Shown: positions 38,335 through 47,680 of the stretch, one piece after another
Layout of the letters: every line of letters begins with the position of its first letter
Position numbering within the stretch: position 1 is the stretch's first letter
Origin: Dokdonella sp.
GTDB taxonomy: Bacteria > Pseudomonadota > Gammaproteobacteria > Xanthomonadales > Rhodanobacteraceae
Direction of reading: 5' to 3'
DNA: 64,000 bases
Assembly: GCF_017744955.1 (NCBI RefSeq)
Contig: NZ_JAGIAG010000003.1
Location: 495,765 to 559,764 of the forward strand
Made by a program: the position numbers and the translations under genes
The notes under the pieces: generated by a model
The model's input: only the letters and a program-made list of their open reading frames with translations
Database searches by the model: none
What the model was told of the DNA's origin: nothing

Positions 38335-39147
38335 TCATCGACCCGCGGACGAACGCGCATCACGCGGCCGCGTGGCCCGCCGCCACAGCCATCGCACCAG
38401 CAGGAGCAAAGGAAAGCCGAGCAGGAGGAAAGGCAGCAGGTAGCCGACGTACTCGATGGCGTCGGCGACGCCTTCGCTGAAGGAGTCCCACAGATTGCGC
38501 AGCGCGCCGACGATGCGCGAGCGGTCGGCCTCCACCGAAGGCGCGACGAAGTCGATCGTCAGGCGATTCGTCTCGATGCGCCGCCGTTGCTGCGCCGATT
38601 CCTGCTCCACCGCGTCGAGCTGGACTTCCAGCCCCGCCAGTTCGCGCGCCAGCGCCAGGCTGTCGGCGACCGTCAGGTCCTTGCGCACCTGCAGCTCTTC
38701 GAATTTCGTGCGCTGCCGCGTCAGCAGCTCGCGCTGCTTCACGTTGTCCGCGACGGCCTGGGCGAGGTCTTCGGCGCTGGTCTTGCGCGACCGGATCGCG
38801 CCGCCCTGCGCCGCGAGCTGGACCAGCGGCTCGACGCCGGCCGGCACGATCCGCACGACGATCTTGCCGGCCGTATAGCCGCCGGAATCTTGCTCCAGGG
38901 AAAGCAGGCTGCAGGCGCCGAACCGTTCACTGGCGCAGGCGTCGCGCACCGCCGCGATCTGCGCCGGGATCGCATCGCGCCGATCGAGCCCGACGCGGAC
39001 CGCGTGCTCGTACGCCAGGAATGCGCCGGCCTTGGCTTGCTCGCCGGACACCGCCGTCTCTTGCGGCGGGGCAGGCACGGCCTTCTTCTTACACGCCGGC
39101 AGAACAGCCAGAGCGACGACCAGCAGGACGAGCCATCGTAGACGCAT
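38335..39147 (-). CDS. DUF4349-family lipoprotein with C-terminal membrane helix
   Basis: A 270-residue protein with GGGGA before ATG 39147. The signal peptide ends in the lipobox VLPACKKK, so C19 should be lipidated. The central part is a DUF4349-like domain: a beta segment (GGYTAGKIVVRIVPAGVEPLV), then a long charged coiled coil (ELLTRQRTKFEELQ to ESAQQRRRIETNR). A final hydrophobic helix (YVGYLLPFLLLGFPLLLLV) followed by an Arg-rich end completes it. Function unknown. Confidence 0.85.
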   Translation of the reverse strand: MRLRWLVLLVVALAVLPACKKKAVPAPPQETAVSGEQAKAGAFLAYEHAVRVGLDRRDAIPAQIAAVRDACASERFGACSLLSLEQDSGGYTAGKIVVRIVPAGVEPLVQLAAQGGAIRSRKTSAEDLAQAVADNVKQRELLTRQRTKFEELQVRKDLTVADSLALARELAGLEVQLDAVEQESAQQRRRIETNRLTIDFVAPSVEADRSRIVGALRNLWDSFSEGVADAIEYVGYLLPFLLLGFPLLLLVRWLWRRATRPRDARSSAGR

Positions 39148-39261
39148 GTCATTCCCCTTCCGCTCGCCGCATGCTAGCTCAATCGGGAGCGTCGCCTGCC
39201 GCGACGGGCGTCGCGCGCGATCGGTTACAGTCTCCGGCCATCGTCGCCATCCGGGGTTTCC

Positions 39262-40200
39262 ATGAATCCGCTGAGTCGGACCTCCGCCGCAATCCGCTGC
39301 GCCCTCGCCGTCGGCGCGCTGTCGCTCGCCCTCTGCGCCACCGCGCGGGCCGAAACCAAGCCGCCGACGATGCAGCAGGTGCTGGAGGCGTCGAAACCTT
39401 CCGACTGGCGCCCGCTCGATCCGGAAAACACGCTGTATCTCGATCTGGCCGCGGGGCGTGTGGTGATCGAACTCGCGCCCGCCTACGCGCCGCTGCACGC
39501 GCAGAACATCCGCACGATGGTGCGCGAACACTACTTCGACGGCCTGGCGATCCTGCGCGTGCAGGACGGCTTCGTCACGCAGTGGGGCGATCCGAACGCG
39601 GAGGACAAGGACAAGGCGCGCACGCTCGGCAAGGCGAGCAAGACCCTCGCGCCCGAATTCGAGCGCGCGATCGCCAAGGACCTGCCGTTCACGAAGCTGC
39701 CCGACGGCGACGTCTACGCGCCCGAGGTCGGGTTTTCCGACGGCCTGCCGGTCGCGCGCGACGCCAAGGCCGGCAAGACCTGGCTGGCGCATTGCTACGG
39801 CATGGTCGGCGCGGGCCGCGATGCCGGCGTCGACAGCGGCAGCGGCGCCGAGCTCTACGTCGTGATCGGCCACGCACCGCGCCAGCTCGATCGCAACATC
39901 GCCCTGGTCGGCCGCGTCGTGCAGGGCATGGAGTGGCTGTCGGCGCTGCCGCGCGGCAGCGGGCCGCTCGGCTTCTACGAGAAGCCGGAGCAGCGCACCT
40001 CCATCAAGTCGGTGCGCCTCGCCGCCGACGTACCCGAATCCGAGCGTACGCCGCTGCAAGTCCTGCGCACCGACACGTCGACCTTCACCGCGCTGGTCGA
40101 GTCGCGCCGCAATCGCCGCGACGACTGGTACAAGGTCCCGGCCGGCAAGATCGACCTGTGCAGCGTGCCGGTCCCGGTGCGTGCGGTGCCTGCGAACTAA
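39262..40200 (+). CDS. Exported cyclophilin-type peptidyl-prolyl isomerase
   Basis: A 312-residue protein with signal peptide [23 protein letters not shown] ending ARA. The cyclophilin fold is seen in [42 protein letters not shown] and [18 protein letters not shown]. An insertion of about 50 residues after the active-site strand ([16 protein letters not shown]) makes it longer than PpiA. It should act on proline peptide bonds in the periplasm. Confidence 0.93.
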   Translation: MNPLSRTSAAIRCALAVGALSLALCATARAETKPPTMQQVLEASKPSDWRPLDPENTLYLDLAAGRVVIELAPAYAPLHAQNIRTMVREHYFDGLAILRVQDGFVTQWGDPNAEDKDKARTLGKASKTLAPEFERAIAKDLPFTKLPDGDVYAPEVGFSDGLPVARDAKAGKTWLAHCYGMVGAGRDAGVDSGSGAELYVVIGHAPRQLDRNIALVGRVVQGMEWLSALPRGSGPLGFYEKPEQRTSIKSVRLAADVPESERTPLQVLRTDTSTFTALVESRRNRRDDWYKVPAGKIDLCSVPVPVRAVPAN

Positions 40201-40220
40201 TTCCGCGAGTCGAGAAGCGG

Positions 40221-40413
40221 GACGCGGATCGAACCGATGGCCGCGGATAAAGCAGTTCTCGAACAGAGAAAATCTTTATCCGCGTGAATCCGCGTAATCC
40301 GTGTCCAAGCTCTCCACGCGACGCCATGCGGAGCCACGGGCCGGAGCGAACGAGGATCGAGGTCGCCCCTGTTTCGGAAGCGCTCCATCCGCGTCCATCG
40401 GCATGATCCGCGT
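40221..40413. repeat. Intergenic ATCCGCGT repeat cluster with an 11-bp stem-loop
   Basis: The gap after the cyclophilin gene is built from copies of ATCCGCG(T): inverted at 40221 and 40242, direct at 40278, 40288, 40297 (ATCCGTGT), 40387 and 40406. Copies at 40242-40252 (CGCGGATAAAG) and 40274-40284 (CTTTATCCGCG) form a perfect 11-bp stem with a 21-base loop, which may end the upstream transcript. Similar units recur at 59157-59184. Confidence 0.7.
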
Positions 40414-40427
40414 CGAAAAGCCTTGAA

Positions 40428-41303
40428 TCAAAGCTGCGCCGCGGAGAAGGTGTCGCAGCTCTTGATGTCGCCGCTGCTCAGCCCCTGGCGGAACCAGCGT
40501 ACGCGCTCGGCCGAGCTGCCGTGCGTGAACGAGTCCGGCACGGCGTAGCCGCGCGCGCGCTTCTGCAAGGCGTCGTCGCCGATCTGGTTGGCGGCGTTCA
40601 ACGCCGCCTCGACGTCGCCGGTCTCCAGCCAGTTCAGCTGCTGCTGCGCATGGTTCGCCCACACGCCGGCGAAGCAGTCCGCCTGCAGTTCCTGGCGCAC
40701 GGAAAGCCCGTCGGCGCCCTGCATCGGCGCACCGCGGCGCGCCTGGTTCTCGACCTGATCCATCACGCCGACGAGATTCTGGATGTGGTGGCCGACCTCG
40801 TGCGCGATCACGTACGCGCGCGCGAAATCGCCGGCCGCCTGGAAGCGCTGCTGCATCTCCTGGAAGAAGCCGAGATCCAGATAGACCTGCCGGTCGCCCG
40901 GGCAGTAGAACGGGCCCATCGCCGAGGACGCCGCGCCGCAGGCCGACTGCACGCCGCCGCGGAACAGCACCAGCTTCGGCGCCGGATACTGCTGGCCGCT
41001 GGCGCGGAACATCTGACCCCAGACGTCCTCGGTCGAGCCGAGCACCTTCTTCACGAACAGGGTCTGCTCGTCGTTGCCGGCGGGCGTGGTCTGCTGCGGC
41101 GCGTCCACGCCGCCGTCGCCGGACATGCTGCCGAGCAGTTGCAGGATCTCGCCGGGGTTCTTGCCGAACAGCAGACCGACGATCACCACCAGGATGATGC
41201 CGCCGAGGCCGAGTCCGCGACCGCCGCCGAAACGAGGCCCGCCGCCGCCACCGCCGTCGTCTTCGACCACATTGTCGCTCGCGCGACCCTTCTGCCAGAG
41301 CAT
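40428..41303 (-). CDS. YpfJ-type neutral zinc metallopeptidase
   Basis: A 291-residue protein from ATG 41303, with GAGGG 8 bases upstream; a start at 41333 is possible but unlike the family. It begins with the family pattern WQKGRASDNVV, a glycine-rich linker and one membrane helix (LGGIILVVIVGLLFG). The catalytic domain has HEVGHH (HEVGH at 168-172) and the downstream ELQADCFAGVWANHA, with CPGDRQVYLDL before them. It is a membrane-anchored zinc peptidase of unknown substrate. Confidence 0.92.
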   Translation of the reverse strand: MLWQKGRASDNVVEDDGGGGGGPRFGGGRGLGLGGIILVVIVGLLFGKNPGEILQLLGSMSGDGGVDAPQQTTPAGNDEQTLFVKKVLGSTEDVWGQMFRASGQQYPAPKLVLFRGGVQSACGAASSAMGPFYCPGDRQVYLDLGFFQEMQQRFQAAGDFARAYVIAHEVGHHIQNLVGVMDQVENQARRGAPMQGADGLSVRQELQADCFAGVWANHAQQQLNWLETGDVEAALNAANQIGDDALQKRARGYAVPDSFTHGSSAERVRWFRQGLSSGDIKSCDTFSAAQL

Positions 41304-41465
41304 CGTCGTTGCCCTCAATCGTTTTCCGGTCATCCGGCCGGGCGGACACTACTCCGCCGCGCGCGCGCCTCGCAAGCGGATTTGCCGCGCTTCTGCGGCG
41401 CCGGTCCGGACCCGCACGAATTGTTCACACGTCGGCGCCATCCCGCTGGTCGGTGTGACGCGCTC

Positions 41466-41474
41466 TGCTATTCT
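41466..41474 (+). promoter_or_regulatory. Extended -10 promoter element for the sulfotransferase array
   Basis: TGCTATTCT, an extended -10 match, lies 30 bases before the start of the first TPR-sulfotransferase gene. No good -35 is visible. The same element type (TGCTATGCT) precedes the fourth gene and rnt. Confidence 0.45.
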
Positions 41475-41503
41475 CGACCGCCCTTTTCGCATTGCTTCCG
41501 CAC

Positions 41504-43138
41504 ATGGCCGAACCTCTGCAGCGCATTCCGGTGGGGGCGACTCCATCCTCGCCGCGGCGCCTGACGCCGGCGGACCGCCTGGCCGGACTTCCGACCGAAG
41601 GCGTAGCCGCCCTGGTCGAGGCGTCGAACCAGCTCGGCGCCGGCCGCTTCGACGACGCACAAGGCGCGCTCGAACGCGTCTTCGCGCTCGATGCCGAACA
41701 CGCCGAAGCGCTGCGCATGCAGGCCGTCATCCTGTCCAAGCGCGGGCGACGCGACGAGGCGATCGCCTCGCTGCGCCGAGCGCTGCGCCGGCAACCGCAC
41801 GATCCGCTGATCCTCAACCATCTCGGCGCACTGCTGCACGAGACCGGCGACGCGGCCAACGGCCTGATCCTGCTGCGGCGCGCCTGCGAACTGGATCCCG
41901 CGCTCGCCACCGCCTGGCTCAATCTCGGCCGCGCGCTGACGGACGAGTCGCACGTCGAGGAAGCCGCGGCCGCGTTCGAGCGCGCGCTCGCCTGCGACCC
42001 GCGCAACGTCCCGGCGCACATCGCGCACGGCGACATGCTGAAGTCGCTCGGCCGCACCGCCGACGCGGCGGCGGCGTATCGCAGCGCGATCCGCGTGCAG
42101 CCGGACTCCACGCGCGCCTGGTTCGGCCTCGCCGACCTGAAGACCGAGCGCCTCGACAAGGACGAGATCGCCGCGCTGGAGCGCCTGTACGCCGAACCGA
42201 AGCTCGACGACGGCGACCGCGCCTTCGCCGGCTTCGCGCTGGGCAAGGCGCTCGAAGACGAGACGCGCTACGCCGAAGCCTTCGAGGTGTTCTCCAAGGC
42301 CAACGCGATCTGGCGGCGCCGCGTGCAGTGGAACCTGCCCGAGTTCGGCGCCCTGCTCGACCGCTTCACCGACGCCTTCGCCACCCCGCCGGCCGGCGCG
42401 CCCGACAGGACGCTCGGCCAGGAAGCCGTCTTCATCGTCAGCCTGCCGCGCTCGGGCTCCACGCTGACCGAACAGATCCTCGCCGCGCATCCGGACGTCG
42501 AAGGCGGCGGCGAAGTGTCGGATCTGGTCGCCACGATCCAGGCCGAATCGCAGCGTCGCGGCGAGGTGTTCCCGAACTGGGTGCCGCAGATGACGCCGGA
42601 AGACTGGCAGCGCCTCGGCCACGACTACCTCGCGCGCACCGCGCACTGGCGCAGCGGGCGCAAGCGCTTCACCGACAAGGCGCTGACCAACTGGCTGTTC
42701 CTCGGCGCGGCGCTGGCGATGCTGCCCGGCGCGCGCTTCGTCAACTGCCGGCGCGATCCGGTCGAGACCTGCTGGTCGTGCTACAAGCAGCTGTTCGGCC
42801 GCAACCCGCACCCGTTCAGCTACACGCTCGAGGAGCTCGGCGCCTACTGGCAACACTACGACCGCCTGATGTCGTTCTGGCACGCGCGCTATCCGGGCAA
42901 GGTGTACGACCAGGTCTACGAAGACCTGCTCGCCGACCCGGAAACGCAGGTGCGCCGCTTGCTGAGCTTCTGCGACCTCGACTTCGACCCGTCCAGCCTG
43001 GCCTTCCACAAGGCCAAGCGCACCGTGCGCACCGCCAGCGCGGCGCAGGTGCGCGAACCGCTGCGCGGCGATACCGCACGCGCGCACCTGTACGGCACGC
43101 TGCTCGATCCGCTGCGGCGCAGCCTCGGTCTGTCGTGA
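41504..43138 (+). CDS. TPR-repeat sulfotransferase, copy 1 of 4
   Basis: A 544-residue cytoplasmic protein. Residues about 40-260 are TPR repeats (for example NHLGALLHETGDAANGLILLRRACELDP). The C-terminal half is a PAPS-dependent sulfotransferase domain: the 5'-phosphosulfate loop LPRSGSTLTEQILAAHP (PRSGST 315-320), FTDKALTNW, then the 3'-phosphate site NCRRDPVETCWSCYKQLF. It ends with the array-wide pattern VRTxSxxQVR-PL, LYGTLLDPLRRSL. Family members move sulfate from PAPS to an acceptor; the acceptor here is unknown. The stop overlaps the next gene's GTG start. Confidence 0.92.
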   Translation: MAEPLQRIPVGATPSSPRRLTPADRLAGLPTEGVAALVEASNQLGAGRFDDAQGALERVFALDAEHAEALRMQAVILSKRGRRDEAIASLRRALRRQPHDPLILNHLGALLHETGDAANGLILLRRACELDPALATAWLNLGRALTDESHVEEAAAAFERALACDPRNVPAHIAHGDMLKSLGRTADAAAAYRSAIRVQPDSTRAWFGLADLKTERLDKDEIAALERLYAEPKLDDGDRAFAGFALGKALEDETRYAEAFEVFSKANAIWRRRVQWNLPEFGALLDRFTDAFATPPAGAPDRTLGQEAVFIVSLPRSGSTLTEQILAAHPDVEGGGEVSDLVATIQAESQRRGEVFPNWVPQMTPEDWQRLGHDYLARTAHWRSGRKRFTDKALTNWLFLGAALAMLPGARFVNCRRDPVETCWSCYKQLFGRNPHPFSYTLEELGAYWQHYDRLMSFWHARYPGKVYDQVYEDLLADPETQVRRLLSFCDLDFDPSSLAFHKAKRTVRTASAAQVREPLRGDTARAHLYGTLLDPLRRSLGLS

Positions 43139-44712
43139 ACGCTGTCGTCGAAACGCCGCTGCCGCCGCGCTGCGCGCAACTGCTGCGCCGCGCCGGCCAC
43201 TGGATCGAGCATGGCGAGTTCGCCGCCGCCGAGCGCGCGCTGATCGAAGCGCGCCAGCGCACCGGCGACCACGCCGACGTGCTGCGTACCGAAGCCGCCC
43301 TGCTGCGCGCGGGCGGCAACGCCGCGGGCGCGGCCCTGCGCCTGCGGCGCGCGCTGGAGCTGCGTCCGGCCAATGCGCCGCTGCTGATCGACCTCGGCCT
43401 CGCGCTGCGCGAAGCCGGCGACGCGCAGTCCGCCTACGCCGTGCTCTCCGAAGCGACGCAGCGCGACCCGGATTCGCCGCGCGCGTGGTACCGGTTCGGC
43501 GAACTGCTGCGCGACGGTTCCTATGCGGAACGCGCCGAAGAGGCGCTGGCGCGCGCCCGCGCGCTCGCGCCGATGCACCGCCAGACCTTGTTGCTGCACG
43601 CGGACATCCTGAAGTCGCTCTGCCGCGATGCCGAGGCGGCCGCCGAGTACCGCGAGCTGATCCGGCTGAGCCCGCACATCGGCGAGGCCTGGCACGGCCT
43701 GACCAGTCTCGCCACGCAAACGCTCGACGCCGACGAACTGGCCTGGCTGCAGCGCCTGCCGTCCGAACCGCAGCTCGACGACGAGCAGCGCATCCACGCC
43801 GGCTTCGCGCTCGGCACGGCGCTGGAGCGGGCGGGCCGGCACGCCGAGGCCTTCGCGGCCTTCGTCGAAGCCAACCACCGCCAGCGCGCGCGCATCGACT
43901 GGGACGCCGCCGCCTTCGGCCGCGAAGTCGACGGCTGCATCGTGCCCTTCGACGGCGCCGGTGCGACGGCCGCGGACGAGGAACTCGGCCACGAAGTCCT
44001 CTTCATCGTCAGCCCGCCGCGCTCGGGCTCGAGCCTGACCGAACAGATCCTCGCCTCGCATCCGCAGGTGGAAGGCGCCGGCGAGCTGCCGGACCTCGCC
44101 GAGGTGCTGCAGGAAGAATCGCGCCGGCGCGGCGCACCGTTCTTCGACTGGGCCGGTTCGGCCGGCGCCGACGATTGGGCGCGACTCGGCCGCGACTACC
44201 TCGAACGCACGCGACGCCGGCGCGAGGCGCGGCCGCGCTTCGTCGACAAGGCACTGCCGAACTGGCAGCTGATCGGCGCGATCCGCGCGATGCTGCCGGG
44301 CGCGCGCATCGTCGAATGCCGGCGCGATCCGCTGGAAGCGGCGTGGTCCTGCTTCAAGCACCGATTCCCCGACGGCAGCACGCGCTACGCCTACGAGTTC
44401 GACGAGCTCGGTGCGTTCTGGCGCGACTACGAGCGCGCGATGGCGCACTGGCATCGCCTGCATCCGGACCGCATCCACGTGCTGTCGCACGCCGCGCTGC
44501 TGGCCGACCCGGACGGCGAAATCCGCCGCCTGCTCGACGCCTGCGCGCTGCCGTTCGACGAGACCTGCCTGCGCTTCCACGAAACCGCGCGTCCCGTGCG
44601 CACGCTGAGTTCGACGCAGGTGCGCCGCCCGCTGCAGCGCGACGCCACGTACGCGAGCGCCTACGGCGACCTGCTCGATCCGCTGCGAAGCGCGCTCGCC
44701 GGCGCGCGCTGA
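43135..44712 (+). CDS. TPR-repeat sulfotransferase, copy 2 of 4
   Basis: A 525-residue protein starting at a GTG that overlaps the previous stop (GTGA), so translation is coupled. N-terminal TPR repeats are followed by the sulfotransferase domain with SPPRSGSSLTEQILASHP. Its PAPS loop reads PRSGSS (295-300) and has a proline where the other three have leucine, a variation at the binding loop. FVDKALPNW and ECRRDPLEAAWSCFKHRF follow. Ends YGDLLDPLRSALAGAR. Confidence 0.92.
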   Translation: MNAVVETPLPPRCAQLLRRAGHWIEHGEFAAAERALIEARQRTGDHADVLRTEAALLRAGGNAAGAALRLRRALELRPANAPLLIDLGLALREAGDAQSAYAVLSEATQRDPDSPRAWYRFGELLRDGSYAERAEEALARARALAPMHRQTLLLHADILKSLCRDAEAAAEYRELIRLSPHIGEAWHGLTSLATQTLDADELAWLQRLPSEPQLDDEQRIHAGFALGTALERAGRHAEAFAAFVEANHRQRARIDWDAAAFGREVDGCIVPFDGAGATAADEELGHEVLFIVSPPRSGSSLTEQILASHPQVEGAGELPDLAEVLQEESRRRGAPFFDWAGSAGADDWARLGRDYLERTRRRREARPRFVDKALPNWQLIGAIRAMLPGARIVECRRDPLEAAWSCFKHRFPDGSTRYAYEFDELGAFWRDYERAMAHWHRLHPDRIHVLSHAALLADPDGEIRRLLDACALPFDETCLRFHETARPVRTLSSTQVRRPLQRDATYASAYGDLLDPLRSALAGAR

Positions 44713-44718
44713 GTCGCG

Positions 44719-45978
44719 ATGTCGATCGACGTCGACGTCGCGACCTGGCTCGATCGCGCCGCGCAGGCGCAGGAGAACGGCGAGCTGGACGAGGCCTGCT
44801 CGCTGCTGCGGCAGGCGATCTCCGCGGCGCCGCAACAGCCGATGATCCGCGTCAAGCTGGCCGACGCGCTGCTGTTTCGCGGCGACGTCGCGGCGGCGGC
44901 CGGGGAGTACCGCGCAGCGTTGCGACTGCAGCCACGCTGCGGTCCGGCCTGGTGGGGACTGGCTGGCATCAGGACCGAACGCCTCGAGGCGGACGAACTG
45001 GCGCGCCTGGAAACGCTGGCCGGCGACGCCACGCTGGCGGAACCGGACCGGATCGCGGTCGGCTTCGCGCTGGCCAAGGCGCTCGAAGACGAACGACGCT
45101 ACGCCGACGCGTACGCGATGCTGCTCGACGCGAACGCGCGCCAGCGGCGCCGGATCGACTGGAGCGCGAATGATTTCGTCGCCCGCGTCGAGCGCATGCT
45201 CGGATTGTTCACCCCGGACGTCGCCGGCGCCGCACCGGCGGAACTCGGCCGGGAAGTCATCTTCGTCGTCAGCCTGCCTCGCTCGGGTTCGACGCTGACC
45301 GAACAGATCCTCGCCGCGCATCCGCAGGTCGAGGGCGCCAGCGAACTGGGCGACCTCGGCGCGGTGATCGCCGAGGAATCCAACCGCCGGCGCGAGAAAT
45401 TCCCGGACTGGGCGCTACGGGCGGATTCCGCGGACTGGAGCCGCCTCGGCCGGCGCTATCTCGAACGCACGGCGCGCTGGCGCCGCCAGCGCCCGCGCAG
45501 CACCGACAAGATGCCCAACAACTGGCTCTATCTCGGCGCCGCGCTGGCAATGCTGCCGGGCGCATGCGTGATCGACTGCCGGCGCGATCCGCTGGAGATC
45601 GCGTGGTCGTGCTTCCGCCAGCTGTTCTCGCAGGGCGCACCGTTCGCCTACGATTTCGACGACCTGGCCGCCTACGCGTACGCCTACGATCGCGCGATGC
45701 GGCATTGGCGGGCGCTGTTCCCGCAGCGCATCCGCACGCAATCCTACGAAGCGCTGCTGGCCGATCCCGAAGCCGAGATCCGCGCCCTGCTCGCCTTCTG
45801 CGGATTGCCGTTCGATCGCGCCTGCCTGGACTTCCACAGCGCGGCGCGCGCGGTGCGCACCGCGAGCGCCGCGCAGGTGCGCCAGCCGCTGCGCGGCGAT
45901 ACCGCGCGCGGCGATCGCTACGGCCACTTGCTGGACCCGCTGCGCGAGGCGCTGCGTCGCGCGCAGGCACGCCGCTAG
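44719..45978 (+). CDS. TPR-repeat sulfotransferase, copy 3 of 4 (short)
   Basis: A 419-residue protein beginning 6 bases after copy 2. It has fewer N-terminal TPR units than its neighbours, with the PAPS loop LPRSGSTLTEQILAAHP (PRSGST) at 187-192. STDKMPNNW replaces the FTDKALxNW motif, then DCRRDPLEIAWSCFRQLF. Ends YGHLLDPLREALRRAQ. The shorter superhelix suggests a different partner or acceptor. Confidence 0.92.
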   Translation: MSIDVDVATWLDRAAQAQENGELDEACSLLRQAISAAPQQPMIRVKLADALLFRGDVAAAAGEYRAALRLQPRCGPAWWGLAGIRTERLEADELARLETLAGDATLAEPDRIAVGFALAKALEDERRYADAYAMLLDANARQRRRIDWSANDFVARVERMLGLFTPDVAGAAPAELGREVIFVVSLPRSGSTLTEQILAAHPQVEGASELGDLGAVIAEESNRRREKFPDWALRADSADWSRLGRRYLERTARWRRQRPRSTDKMPNNWLYLGAALAMLPGACVIDCRRDPLEIAWSCFRQLFSQGAPFAYDFDDLAAYAYAYDRAMRHWRALFPQRIRTQSYEALLADPEAEIRALLAFCGLPFDRACLDFHSAARAVRTASAAQVRQPLRGDTARGDRYGHLLDPLREALRRAQARR

Positions 45979-46003
45979 CCGTGCGCCCGTGCGCGGGCGG
46001 CTT

Positions 46004-46012
46004 TGCTATGCT
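46004..46012 (+). promoter_or_regulatory. Extended -10 promoter element before copy 4
   Basis: TGCTATGCT lies 27 bases before the start codon at 46040, suggesting that the fourth gene has its own promoter and is not only read from the upstream operon. Confidence 0.45.
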
Positions 46013-46039
46013 GATTCTTTCCTTGCGTTGACGCCGTCC

Positions 46040-47680
46040 ATGAGCACTCCGACGTCCGAGCCCATCGCGGCCGAGCACACCGATTCGACATCGCACGCGG
46101 ATGGCGCCTCTGCGATGGACCAGCGCCTGGCTGGCCTGCCGGTACGCGCGCTGCGTCTGCTGCGCGCGACGCGCGAGGCGATCCAGCAGCAGCGAGCCGA
46201 CGAAGCCGACCAACTGCTCGCACGGGCGCAGACCTGGGCCGGCGGCCATCCGGAGTACCTGCGCCTGCTCGGCGTGACGCGGCACCTGCAAGGGCGCCCG
46301 CAGGAAGCGGTCGACGTGCTGCGCCGCGGCCTGGAGATCGCGCCCGGCGACGCGCTGCTGCTGATGAACCTCGGCACCGCGCTGCGCGCGACCGGCGACC
46401 TGCGCGCGGCCACCGTCGCGCTGCGGCGGGCATGCGAGCTGGCACCGGAGCACGCGCCGGCCTGGTACAACCTCGGCCGCGCGCTGGCGCAGGACGCGCG
46501 CTCGGGCGAGGCGCTCGACGCCTACGAGCGCGCCTTGCAGCTCGACCCGGCGCACGGCGGCGCGCTCATCGGCTATGGCGACGCGCAGCGCACGCTCGGC
46601 CGCATCGACCAGGCCGCGGCGGCCTATCGCGAGGCGCTGAAGCAGCCGAACACGACGCGCGCCTGGGTGCGCCTGGCGAACATGCGCACGATCCGGTTCA
46701 GCGCCGAGGAGTCGGCCTGGCTGGAGCGGCTCTACGCGGCCAAGACGCTGCCGGAGGCCGATCGCATCAGCATCGGCTTCGCCTACGCCAAGTCGCTCGA
46801 GGACCAGCGCCGTCCGATCGACGCGCTCTCCGTGCTGAACACGGTCAACGCGTCGAAGCGGCGCCAGCTGCACTGGGACGCGCCCGCGCACAGCGCAATC
46901 ACCGAATCGATCCTGCGCGCCTTCAGCAGCCCGCCGGCGACCGCCGCGCCGAAGGAGATGGGGCGCGAGGTCATCTTCATCGTCAGCCTGCCGCGCTCGG
47001 GCTCCACCTTGACCGAGCAGATCCTCGCTTCGCATCCGCAGGTCGAAGGCGCCAACGAACTGAGCGACCTCGAGATCGTGATCGAGGCCGAAAGCCGCCG
47101 CACCGGCCGGCCGTTCCCGGCCTGGGTGGCGCAGGCGACGCCGGAGGATTGGCGCCGGCTCGGCCAGGACTATCTCGACCGCACGCAACGCTGGCGCCGC
47201 GACCGCCCGATCTTCACCGACAAGGCCTTGTCGAACTGGCGGCTGATCGGCGCCGCGATGGCGATGCTGCCGGGCGCCCGGGTGGTGAACTGCCGTCGCG
47301 ATCCGGTGGAGACCTGCTTCTCCTGCTACCGGCAGCTGTTCGCGCAAGGCCACGCCTATACCTACGACGTCGACGAGCTGGCCTCGTTCTGGCGCGACTA
47401 CGATCGCGCGATGCGCTTCTGGCACGCGCGCTACCCGCATCGCATCCGCGACCAGGTGCTGGAGGAGCTGGTGCAGGATCCCGAGGCGCAGACCCGCGGC
47501 CTGCTCGACTTCTGCGGCCTGCCTTTCGACGCGGCCTGCCTGCGCTTCCACGAGACGCCGCGCAACGTGCGCACGGTCAGCGCCGCGCAGGTCCGCCAGC
47601 CCTTGCAGGCGAGCGGCGGTCACGCAGCCAGGTACGGCGACCTGTTGAGTCCGTTGCGCGCGGCGCTCGGCACGCGCTAG
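46040..47680 (+). CDS. TPR-repeat sulfotransferase, copy 4 of 4
   Basis: A 546-residue protein. TPR repeats occupy about 60-250 (LMNLGTALRATGDLRAATVALR, WYNLGRALAQDARSGEALDAYE). The sulfotransferase domain has LPRSGSTLTEQILASHP (PRSGST 318-323), FTDKALSNW and NCRRDPVETCFSCYRQLF. The ending VRTVSAAQVRQPLQ, YGDLLSPLRAALGTR matches the array. It is separated from copy 3 by 61 bases containing a candidate promoter. Confidence 0.92.
   Translation: MSTPTSEPIAAEHTDSTSHADGASAMDQRLAGLPVRALRLLRATREAIQQQRADEADQLLARAQTWAGGHPEYLRLLGVTRHLQGRPQEAVDVLRRGLEIAPGDALLLMNLGTALRATGDLRAATVALRRACELAPEHAPAWYNLGRALAQDARSGEALDAYERALQLDPAHGGALIGYGDAQRTLGRIDQAAAAYREALKQPNTTRAWVRLANMRTIRFSAEESAWLERLYAAKTLPEADRISIGFAYAKSLEDQRRPIDALSVLNTVNASKRRQLHWDAPAHSAITESILRAFSSPPATAAPKEMGREVIFIVSLPRSGSTLTEQILASHPQVEGANELSDLEIVIEAESRRTGRPFPAWVAQATPEDWRRLGQDYLDRTQRWRRDRPIFTDKALSNWRLIGAAMAMLPGARVVNCRRDPVETCFSCYRQLFAQGHAYTYDVDELASFWRDYDRAMRFWHARYPHRIRDQVLEELVQDPEAQTRGLLDFCGLPFDAACLRFHETPRNVRTVSAAQVRQPLQASGGHAARYGDLLSPLRAALGTR

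Noticed and set aside
41074..43134. 1212-residue frame joined to sulfotransferase copy 2
   Set aside because: The upstream part overlaps copy 1 out of frame; the real start is the GTG at 43135.
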